A DNA stretch of 64,000 nt from Vibrio sagamiensis NBRC 104589. Lineage in GTDB: Bacteria > Pseudomonadota > Gammaproteobacteria > Enterobacterales > Vibrionaceae. Positions 45,283-52,327 of the stretch are shown here, piece by piece. Position 1 is the first letter of the stretch, and each line of letters opens with the position of its first letter. A model generated the notes under the pieces. It made no database searches. It worked only from the letters and a program-made list of their open reading frames with translations, and was not told the origin of the DNA. The position numbers and the translations under genes were made by a program. The stretch lies in contig NZ_BJXJ01000015.1 of assembly GCF_007990935.1 (NCBI RefSeq), positions 44,985 to 108,984 of the forward strand, read 5' to 3'.

Positions 45283-46143
45283 TTAAAGTAAATCACTAGG
45301 TACTTGACTTCTTAATAAGAGTCTTCCGGTTAAATCTGCACCATCATTTTGATAATACATTGAACCAGAGAGAAAACCTTGTGCGACTACAATTTGGCCA
45401 TTGGTACTTTTATCAGAGGTATCTGGCATCACGTTATAAACTTTACCTGTGAACTTAACGTCTTCAATGTTAATGATCTCATCAAAAGAGCCATCTTTAC
45501 TGATCAAGCTATCGCCAACTTTTATGTTTTCAGCAGTCTGCATATACCCTGTAGAAAGCAGTAATGGGTGGTTGTCAGTAACTTTGAGCTGGCCACCATT
45601 TACAGTATTAAAGACTCGGATATTATGAACGGTTTCGATAATAGACTCACTGTATGCTTCAACACCTTTTACCTGATATGAGATATTATCAAGACTAGAA
45701 CTGTCAGATAATGCAATAATATTAGTTAGTTTTTTTGTAAATGCATCGTAAATTTCATGCTCCCCGTCTACAAATAGAATCTTTTGATCTGGTGTATAGC
45801 ATGAAGCAACACAGAATATTTTTTGTGTATAATGTCTTATGTTACAGTTAGCATTTTCAGTAGTAGGAGCTTTAAACCAATCATTAAAGTTATTTGGGTT
45901 GAAAAAGCTTGGGTATTTAGGCCTAGCTCTTATTTTACCGTTATCGTCGTATATATAATAATCATAATCTCTTCGAGATATATATCCACATTTCTTTGCC
46001 CATTTGTCCCTACCCACTGCTTGTGATACATTTAAACTATCCAATGAGCACCTTTTTACTGTTTCAACTTCAGGTGTGTCGGAAAGAGCAATAGAACTGA
46101 AAATAGTAATACCTAAAAATAGCACTGATTTTTTTAATTTCAT
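45283..46143 (-). CDS. Exported four-cysteine domain fused to a Hint (hedgehog/intein) domain
   Basis: A 286-residue protein. A signal peptide (about 1-21) is followed by a domain with Cys32, Cys52, Cys100 and Cys111 that recurs in two plus-strand genes nearby (47379 and 48095). From Cys115 comes a Hint domain: CYTPDQKILFVDGE is the N-terminal splicing block with Cys115 as nucleophile, VTDNHPLLLSTGYM is block B (T189-x-x-H192), and KVGDSLI and KVYNVMPD are later blocks. The end, VVAQGFLSG, lacks the His-Asn and C-terminal extein of inteins. The layout resembles hedgehog proteins: a secreted N-terminal domain followed by a terminal autoprocessing domain. Prediction: self-cleavage before Cys115 frees the four-cysteine domain. 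No partner is known. Confidence 0.75.
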   Translation of the reverse strand: MKLKKSVLFLGITIFSSIALSDTPEVETVKRCSLDSLNVSQAVGRDKWAKKCGYISRRDYDYYIYDDNGKIRARPKYPSFFNPNNFNDWFKAPTTENANCNIRHYTQKIFCVASCYTPDQKILFVDGEHEIYDAFTKKLTNIIALSDSSSLDNISYQVKGVEAYSESIIETVHNIRVFNTVNGGQLKVTDNHPLLLSTGYMQTAENIKVGDSLISKDGSFDEIINIEDVKFTGKVYNVMPDTSDKSTNGQIVVAQGFLSGSMYYQNDGADLTGRLLLRSQVPSDLL

Positions 46144-46169
46144 TTTATTTCCTTATTTCCTTATTTCCA

Positions 46170-47003
46170 TTAATACAATTCACATGGGTAACCAGCGACA
46201 AACCTACCATTATCAAAAGCAGGAACCATCTTAGCTTCTCTTAGATATTCATAATCACGTGTAGTAATTTTTTTTGCTGATAAGGAATTTAATCTTAATA
46301 CTTCACACTGATATTTTGTACTAGGCTTTGGCTTTGCTGGGATAGTATAATCGCAAGATACATCGTCGTATCCTGTTTCACCATTTAATACAAACTCAGC
46401 ATCATAGCGTTCATCATCAATTGTATAACGCATAATGTAACCTCTATCAGCTCGTATGGTTCGTGGGTTCCATTGCTTAGAAGTCATATTTCCTGCGTAT
46501 AAACTATTAACTTCAATGTCGGAATTTCCATTATTTACAAATTTCATCCGTAGTGATTGATCTGTTTGTTTGGCATAACAGACAAGAGGGTGACCTTGCT
46601 TTTCTTGCATACAGCTTGACCAATTGTCAATGATATTATCATTTACTTTTTGGATTAAAAGGTGGGCAGATTTACTGCCAGTATAATTACTATCCTTCCA
46701 ACCTTGACACTCAGCCCTTTTCCATTCATCTACATTTCCGTTGTATCTGTCTAACGAAAGGATATCAACAACAGCTGACTGAAATGAGTTTCTACCATAA
46801 TTACTTATATGGTCTGTACTGCAAAGCCACTTTTTAAGGGCTATGCCTGTTTCTGAGTCTGTTGTCACTTGGTATTGAGCATAAGCTCCTTGAGCTAATA
46901 TATCATTACAACTGTTGTAAGCATGCATATCAGCAAATACACTTAATGGCATTAATGTTAGTGTTGTCACTAAAAGCTTCTTTCCAAAAATTGGCGCTTT
47001 CAT
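46170..47003 (-). CDS. Exported eight-cysteine protein of unknown family
   Basis: A 277-residue protein with a signal peptide (LLVTTLTLMPLSVFA-DM). The mature part has eight cysteines (32, 61, 99, 131, 142, 217, 233, 274), consistent with up to four disulfides and extracytoplasmic location. The final 45 residues (from YQCEVLRLNSL, with ITTRDYEYLREAK) vaguely resemble the ISRRDYDYYIYDD stretch of the neighbouring four-cysteine domains, too weakly to claim homology. It is first in the minus-strand group, 26 bases before the Hint protein gene. Function unknown. Confidence 0.62.
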   Translation of the reverse strand: MKAPIFGKKLLVTTLTLMPLSVFADMHAYNSCNDILAQGAYAQYQVTTDSETGIALKKWLCSTDHISNYGRNSFQSAVVDILSLDRYNGNVDEWKRAECQGWKDSNYTGSKSAHLLIQKVNDNIIDNWSSCMQEKQGHPLVCYAKQTDQSLRMKFVNNGNSDIEVNSLYAGNMTSKQWNPRTIRADRGYIMRYTIDDERYDAEFVLNGETGYDDVSCDYTIPAKPKPSTKYQCEVLRLNSLSAKKITTRDYEYLREAKMVPAFDNGRFVAGYPCELY

Positions 47004-47378
47004 GAAAATGTCCTTATTTATTTTAGTTAGTTAAATAATGTCGTTGTTCAATGACGATTGAGGAATATATTATAAAGTTTATTAAATTTAAATGGTTTTT
47101 TTAACGTTTAACTAATGATATTCTTAATTTTATATTAATGATTTTTTTGATATTAAATTAATTTCATTTTTGTTTTTATGGGGGGGTATTGTTTGTCTGA
47201 CACTAAATTGACATTTATGTTTTTTATTTTTTTTCTTACTTAAAGTTGATTTTATATCTTATTTTTTATAGATTGTTTTTAAATTATAGATAACCAATTA
47301 AAAATAATTTTATAATTCTATTGTTAATGCTGTATCAGATGTGTTTGGAGTGCACTCTTACCTAAAAGGGATATTTTT
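47004..47378. other. Divergent AT-rich intergenic region in the exported-protein island
   Basis: Extremely AT-rich, with runs of T and A and one GGGGGGG run near 47180. It separates the divergent groups of the island and must hold both promoters. H-NS-type silencing would be expected of such DNA (inference). Confidence 0.4.
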
Positions 47379-48020
47379 ATGTTTAAAAAAACGTTAATAC
47401 TAACGTTAGGTGTTATTTTTTTTAGCCCGGTTGTTTTGTCTTTTAATGATGAACCCCGTACGGTGAAAAGATGCGATGAGGATAATCTGACTCCTACGGA
47501 GGCAATTCAACGTAATAGTTGGGCCAGAAAGTGTAGACATATCTCGTTGAGGACTGAAGATTATAATGTATTCGACGATAACGGTGTAATAAGAGCTAGG
47601 CCTAAATACCCAAGCTTTTTCAATCCAAATAACTTTGATGATTGGTTTAAAGCTCCTAAGAGCGAAAATGCTGCCTGTGATATAAGGCACTATACACGAA
47701 AAATTTATTGTGTCAGCAATTCCTCAAGGCATGAAGAAAGGCTTGTAAGAAGGTGCGCTGTTGATAGCTTGAATCCTATAGAGGCAATACAACGTAACCA
47801 GTGGGCAAGAAAGTGTAAATATATATCTGATAGAACCTTTAATTTTTATATTTATAATAAAAACGGAGGACTAAGAGCTAGACCTAAATATCCAACCTTT
47901 TACAATTCAGCAAACTTTAATGATTGGTTTGAAGCTCCTAAAAATGAAAGTGCTTCATGTAATAGAAGAAATTCTAACGTGATAGAAATCTGCGAAAGTT
48001 CCAGCTTAATATTAAATTGA
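47379..48020 (+). CDS. Exported protein with two tandem four-cysteine domains
   Basis: A 213-residue protein with a signal peptide (1 to about 21) and two copies of the same roughly 90-residue domain. Copy 1 has Cys32, 52, 100, 111; copy 2 has Cys126, 146, 194, 205. Both have spacing 20-48-11, identical to the Hint-fused copy at 45283. Shared signature: RC...L.P.EAIQRN.WARKC..IS.R, then RARPKYP.F.N..NF.DWF.AP..E.A.C. AAAGGGA precedes the ATG. The function is unknown. The strong spacing of cysteines suggests a small disulfide-bonded, secreted fold. Confidence 0.7.
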   Translation: MFKKTLILTLGVIFFSPVVLSFNDEPRTVKRCDEDNLTPTEAIQRNSWARKCRHISLRTEDYNVFDDNGVIRARPKYPSFFNPNNFDDWFKAPKSENAACDIRHYTRKIYCVSNSSRHEERLVRRCAVDSLNPIEAIQRNQWARKCKYISDRTFNFYIYNKNGGLRARPKYPTFYNSANFNDWFEAPKNESASCNRRNSNVIEICESSSLILN

Positions 48021-48094
48021 ATGGTTACCAATAGAGTTAGATAGTTATCTCCTTTAGTGAAGATATATTATTTGTGTACAGAAGTGAGGCTATG

Positions 48095-48433
48095 ATGCTA
48101 AAAAAACTAACCCTTATTATTTCTTTTTTGACGGTTATTGATTCATCAGTTTTTGCTGATGGTTATTACGGTGAGGTTTTTTGTTCATCAGAGAACTTAA
48201 GTTATGAGGAAGCGATGTCACGAAACCAGTGGGCATTAAATTGTGACCACTTAAGTATTAGAGAGTATGATTATTATGTCTATGATGATAGTGGTGAGTT
48301 GAGATCAAAGCCTATCTATCCCGTTTTCTTTACTGAAGATAATAAAGTTATAAAAATGCCAACGGATGTAAATACATCATGTGATATAGAGATCGATACA
48401 AAAACCAACTTCTGTAGTCCAAAGTTAAATTAA
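48095..48433 (+). CDS. Exported single four-cysteine domain protein
   Basis: About 112 residues: signal peptide (MLKKLTLIISFLTVIDSSVFA) and one diverged copy of the domain. Its cysteines have spacing 20-46-11, against 20-48-11 in the others. Conserved bits are EEAMSRNQWALNC, REYDYYVYDDSGELRSKP, and C-terminal CDIE.. CSP. GTGAGG lies 5 bases before ATG 48095; an ATG one codon earlier is also possible. It stands 74 bases after the tandem-domain gene, probably in the same transcript. Function unknown. Its size equals the fragment expected from self-cleavage of the Hint protein. Confidence 0.68.
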   Translation: MLKKLTLIISFLTVIDSSVFADGYYGEVFCSSENLSYEEAMSRNQWALNCDHLSIREYDYYVYDDSGELRSKPIYPVFFTEDNKVIKMPTDVNTSCDIEIDTKTNFCSPKLN

Positions 48434-48495
48434 TTGTAATTATAAAGTTTAATGTGTTTTAATTGGGTTTTAAATCAATTTTTAAAGGATGAAGA

Positions 48496-49236
48496 ATGTA
48501 TAAAGTTATTATTCCAATCATTATTTCAAGTTGCCTAGTAGGTTGTGGTGGTGGGAGTTCAACTGGTAAGGAAGATAATAATACTTCCGTGTCTAAGCCA
48601 ACGGTACCCAATAAGCCTACAACCTTAAATAATGAGCATAAACTTGATGGGTTATGGGTGTTTGATAATAATAAGTTTGCTATACACACATCAGTTTCTG
48701 GTCTGCCGAAAATAAAAATTATAGAGACCAATGGTAAAGGGGCAACTATTTTTAGTGCCAAGGTATCAGAGTTGGATGGTTATATTGAACTACAGGAAAA
48801 TGACCGCTTTGGAAACTTAGAGAAAAAAGTTAATTATAAATCTATTGGAAATGGTAACTATGTGAATATCGATGATGATAATGAAATTCTTAATATTGTT
48901 AAGGATGATATCGGTATAGATAGTTTAAAGTTATTTAATAGAATTACTATAAATGGCACTAATTATATTGGGCTTGATCATAAGAGCTATAAACTAGATT
49001 TTATGGATAATGGAGATACTTATTGCAAAATACACATCGATATAGGCCATATGAAAAATAACTTATTCCAAATTACTGGCTCAGCAGAGAACTGTAGTGA
49101 TGTGAAACATAATGGTCAAGTTTCTGGATTCGCAGGTTTTTGGATCGGTGAAGATGGAGAACCACACTTACCGGGGTATATCACTCTTAATGATAATAAA
49201 TCCCTATCACTGTATGGATACAAGTTCTACAAATGA
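48496..49236 (+). CDS. Lipoprotein of unknown family
   Basis: A 246-residue lipoprotein. MYKVIIPIIISSCLVGCGGGSS contains the lipobox LVGC with Cys17, followed by a Gly/Ser/Thr/Pro-rich linker up to about residue 45. The rest (LDGLWVFDNNKFAI onward) is beta-rich with an N-terminal LDGLW start seen in many small bacterial lipoprotein domains, but I cannot name the family. It follows the four-cysteine genes in the same direction and closes the island. It may anchor or receive the secreted proteins, which is speculation. Confidence 0.65.
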   Translation: MYKVIIPIIISSCLVGCGGGSSTGKEDNNTSVSKPTVPNKPTTLNNEHKLDGLWVFDNNKFAIHTSVSGLPKIKIIETNGKGATIFSAKVSELDGYIELQENDRFGNLEKKVNYKSIGNGNYVNIDDDNEILNIVKDDIGIDSLKLFNRITINGTNYIGLDHKSYKLDFMDNGDTYCKIHIDIGHMKNNLFQITGSAENCSDVKHNGQVSGFAGFWIGEDGEPHLPGYITLNDNKSLSLYGYKFYK

Positions 49237-49289
49237 GAAAAGTATTCGAATAGAGCCTTCCAAATGGTTGTTTGGTGAGTGTTCATTGT

Positions 49290-49316
49290 ATGCCTAAGTT
49301 GCCGTTACTTGGGCAT
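49290..49316 (+). terminator. Hairpin after the island lipoprotein gene
   Basis: ATGCCTAAGT (49290-49299) pairs with ACTTGGGCAT (49307-49316) with one T-G wobble and a 7-base loop, followed by ATTTCCC. A weak terminator candidate. Confidence 0.45.
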
Positions 49317-49487
49317 ATTTCCCTTCCTTGTAGCAGAGCAACTTAGTGAACTCTGCTTTTGCCGTCTATGCTTTGACTAATGGTGAGCGTTACCATAACG
49401 AAGTGATGTAAATAAACCACTCTGAAGTTAAAAGGTTCAGTTTTGGCCATCATCCAATCACTGAGTTATCCAAAGGAGAAGCATTAA

Positions 49488-51134
49488 ATGGACATAAAAA
49501 GAACGTTTTTTAACCAACCGGTAGCCATGCTGTGTTACGTGTTGCTGCCTGCAGGAGCAGCATTGGCAACCGCTCCCCAACGAGATACCGATACTAACTC
49601 TCAACAATTCTTCTCTCAGCAACACTTAGTTCGAGCTAATGATGCAGAAGCCGCTACCTTAGATCCTGCAAAAGCGGAAGGGATGCCTGAAATGCACATT
49701 ATAAGAGACTTGTTTGAAGGCCTCGTCATCCAAGATCGTGACGGAAATATCATCCCAGGTGTTGCACAATCATGGCATACCGAAGATAACCAAGTTTTTA
49801 CTTTTAATTTGCGCAAAGAGGCGAAATGGTCGAATGGTGATCCTATTACAGCACAAGACTTTGTGTATTCACTGAGGCGAGCGGTTGATCCTAAAACGGC
49901 CTCTCCCAATGTATGGTATCTGAGAATCACCAAGATAAAGAACCTTGCAGAGGTAGCGGATGGAAAAAAGCCATTGGAAGCGTTGGGTATGACTGCCTTG
50001 GATAAGCATACCATTCGCTTTGAGTTAGAAGAAAAAGTGCCTTATTTCGTTGCCATGACCGCCCATACTTCTATGATGCCAGTACATAAAGCAACCGTAG
50101 AAAACCGTGATAAGCCTTGGAACGATCCTCAGCAGTTTGTTGGCAATGGGGCATTCACATTAGCAAAATGGGTGGTTAATGAGCGCTTAGAGCTTACCAA
50201 GAACCCTAATTATTGGGATCAGGTCGATACTCGTTTGAATCAAGTGACGTACATTCCGTTTGAAAACCAAAATGCTTCTATTCATCGTTATGCTGCAGGC
50301 GAAGTAGACCTAACTTCTGATATTCCGCCTCACATGGCACAAAAACTACAGCAAGATTACCCTCAGGCTTATACCAGTGTGCCGTTATTATGTACTTACT
50401 ATTATGCTTTTAATACCACTCGTCCTCCTTTTGACGATGAGCGAGTGAGAAAAGCCGTCTCTTATTCTATTATGCGTGATGTGATCACCGATGGAGTCAC
50501 ACAAGTTGGTCACCTACCTGCTTATACCTTCGCTCATCAGTTTACCGCTGGATTTCATGCTTCACAGCCAACATACAGCCAATGGACTCAACAACAGCGC
50601 AATCAACATGCACAAGCGTTACTAAAGCAAGCGGGTTATTCTAAAGAAAATCCATTGACCTTTTCTTTGCTGTATAACACCAGTGAGTCCAATAAATCGA
50701 TTGCTGTTGCTATTGCATCAATGCTGAAAAAAAACTTGGGCGCTAAAGTTGAGCTAGAAAACCAAGAATGGAAATCGTATTTGGTGTCGCGTAGGCAAGG
50801 TAACTTTGATGTTATGCGAGCATCTTGGTGCGGGGATTACAATGAAGCCTCGACTTTCCTCAGTTTACTTCGCTCAGAGTCGACGGGGAATTTTGCCCGT
50901 TATCAGAGCAAAGAATACGACGCTGTTATGCATCAAGCGCTATCCGCGACAGAGCAGAACAAGAGAGAAAGCTATTACGATCAAGCAGAGCAGCTACTCG
51001 CCAAAGATATGCCGATCGCACCCATCTATTACTATATGCAAGCACGCTTAGTGCGTCCCAATGTTGGAGGTTTTGCCAAAAATAATGTCGAAGGGCGGAT
51101 TTACTCCAAAGATCTCTACATAGTGCCTCAATAG
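49488..51134 (+). CDS. oppA: Periplasmic oligopeptide-binding protein, OppA type
   Basis: A 548-residue solute-binding protein of the SBP_bac_5 family. A signal peptide ends near AALA-TA. Typical stretches: NDAEAATLDPAKAEGMPEMH, (EAATLDPAKAEG), RDLFEGLVIQDRDGNIIPG, (LFEGLVIQD), WSNGDPITAQDFVYSLRRAVDP, (GDPITAQDFVYSLRRA), and PFDDERVRKAVSYSI. It matches OppA rather than DppA. No permease or ATPase genes adjoin it, so it is an orphan binding protein that must use a transporter encoded elsewhere. Confidence 0.92.
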   Translation: MDIKRTFFNQPVAMLCYVLLPAGAALATAPQRDTDTNSQQFFSQQHLVRANDAEAATLDPAKAEGMPEMHIIRDLFEGLVIQDRDGNIIPGVAQSWHTEDNQVFTFNLRKEAKWSNGDPITAQDFVYSLRRAVDPKTASPNVWYLRITKIKNLAEVADGKKPLEALGMTALDKHTIRFELEEKVPYFVAMTAHTSMMPVHKATVENRDKPWNDPQQFVGNGAFTLAKWVVNERLELTKNPNYWDQVDTRLNQVTYIPFENQNASIHRYAAGEVDLTSDIPPHMAQKLQQDYPQAYTSVPLLCTYYYAFNTTRPPFDDERVRKAVSYSIMRDVITDGVTQVGHLPAYTFAHQFTAGFHASQPTYSQWTQQQRNQHAQALLKQAGYSKENPLTFSLLYNTSESNKSIAVAIASMLKKNLGAKVELENQEWKSYLVSRRQGNFDVMRASWCGDYNEASTFLSLLRSESTGNFARYQSKEYDAVMHQALSATEQNKRESYYDQAEQLLAKDMPIAPIYYYMQARLVRPNVGGFAKNNVEGRIYSKDLYIVPQ

Positions 51135-51170
51135 TTCAGAGTACTTTTTTCGCTAAATTCCTTACCCATC

Positions 51171-51207
51171 ACTATACCCAAGCACCTTGTGGTTACTTGG
51201 GTATAGT
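51171..51207. repeat. 12-base inverted repeat, REP-like hairpin or terminator
   Basis: ACTATACCCAAG (51171-51182) is the exact complement of CTTGGGTATAGT (51196-51207) over a 13-base loop. It lies between convergent genes. There is no T-tract. Palindromes with the TATACCCAAG arm are, from memory, common between genes in vibrios. Confidence 0.6.
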
Positions 51208-51331
51208 AACCACTTACTTTGGCTCTGAGCTTTCTGGTATGGGTTTGCTTTCCATTTTGGTGGTTTAACGAAGCGAACCTTGACAGTGATTATTGCCGCT
51301 CACTTAATACAGCAACCAGTCCTATGATATC

Positions 51332-51913
51332 TTATTTATCAGCTTGTGTATTATCAGCTTGTGCACTGACCAGTTCGGCGATTCTGTTGCCAAGGTAATG
51401 AGCAGTGGCAAGATCTGAATGATGCAACTTACCGTTATTATTTTGTGCGACAATGCCGGCTTGAGTTCCTAAACGATTGAGGCCTTGTTCTCCGCTATTG
51501 CTCGGGATACCCAAGCTGACCCATAACATGCCGTGTTGGCTAGAAAGCGTTTGTAGGTATTGCAAAGTCATTGATTGATCGCCATTTAAAGAACCACCAC
51601 AGGTGAATCCCGCAGCTAATTTATTGGTCCATTTTTGTTTAGACCAAGTTCCGCTTGATGCATCAGCAAAGGCCTTAAACTGTGCAGCGACGCCTCCCAT
51701 GTAAGTTGGAGAACCGAAAATAATCGCAGCGCAATCGGCTAACTGCTGCATCAGCTCTGGGTGATTGAACCGGCCCTCAATGATCTCTGAACCTTGAATT
51801 TGATGAGAAAGCACACTGTGCTCACCATGTTGAACAATGCCGCTTTCAATTGAGCGTGCTAACTTTGCGGTCGCTTGAGTTTTAGAAAAATAAATGATGG
51901 CAATCTTAGACAC
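51332..51913 (-). CDS. Flavodoxin-family FMN protein (WrbA-like quinone reductase)
   Basis: A 193-residue protein of the flavodoxin-like fold. The N-terminus IAIIYFSKTQATAKLARSI is the FMN phosphate loop in relaxed form. AIIFGSPTYMGGVAAQFKAFAD is the typical second FMN loop of WrbA and related NADPH quinone reductases. AAGFTCGGSLNGD follows where WrbA has its third loop. The last residues AQADNTQADK come from a 15-base tandem duplication at 51336-51365. Isolated gene. Full WrbA identity is not certain. Confidence 0.82.
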   Translation of the reverse strand: MSKIAIIYFSKTQATAKLARSIESGIVQHGEHSVLSHQIQGSEIIEGRFNHPELMQQLADCAAIIFGSPTYMGGVAAQFKAFADASSGTWSKQKWTNKLAAGFTCGGSLNGDQSMTLQYLQTLSSQHGMLWVSLGIPSNSGEQGLNRLGTQAGIVAQNNNGKLHHSDLATAHYLGNRIAELVSAQADNTQADK

Positions 51914-52112
51914 AATCGTTCCCTTTCGAGGTAAAAATAGAAGTAATGACCATAGGCTAAAACCTCTACTTAAGTTGAGGTCAAATAAAAAAGCTGAAAA
52001 AGTTTTGTATCGAGTTCACAGAGCCAGACCTTCAATTGATATTTTGAAGGTATTGTTGTTAGCTTAATATGTACTTAAGTTATGCAATATGACTACCCGG
52101 TAAGGTGAACGT

Positions 52113-52226
52113 ATGGAAGAAGATGAAAAGGCCATCATGGTTCTGTTTGCGATTGTTGGTTTTGTTCTGCTCTGGATTTTTTTAGAAGAATTGGGTTATA
52201 TGGAGCAACTGCTTTATCAAGGCTAA
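52113..52226 (+). CDS. 37-residue membrane peptide
   Basis: A very short open frame: MEEDEKAIMVLFAIVGFV, then a Leu/Trp/Phe-rich end of helix and a short tail EELGYMEQLLYQG. An acidic start and one membrane helix fit a small single-pass protein. AAGGTG lies 6 bases before the ATG. A hairpin (AAACCCGAGA with TCTCAGGGTTT, 52225-52266, one bulge) follows and could end transcription. I do not recognise it; real expression is unproven. Confidence 0.5.
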   Translation: MEEDEKAIMVLFAIVGFVLLWIFLEELGYMEQLLYQG

Positions 52227-52327
52227 ACCCGAGACTCAACTCGACGACTTGAATCTCAGGGTTTCTCCTCTAAATAGAGGCTTAATTAGATTATGGTGTT
52301 GTCGTGTTCTTGAATTTATACCAGCTC

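Noticed and set aside
45283..46143. Self-splicing intein inside a host protein
   Set aside because: The protein ends right after the Hint blocks; there is no C-terminal extein and no terminal His-Asn, so protein splicing is not expected.
43499..49320. Mobile element or integron cassette array explanation of the exported-protein island
   Set aside because: I found no integrase, transposase, tRNA end, direct repeats at the edges or VCR-like attC sites. Island status rests only on composition and content.
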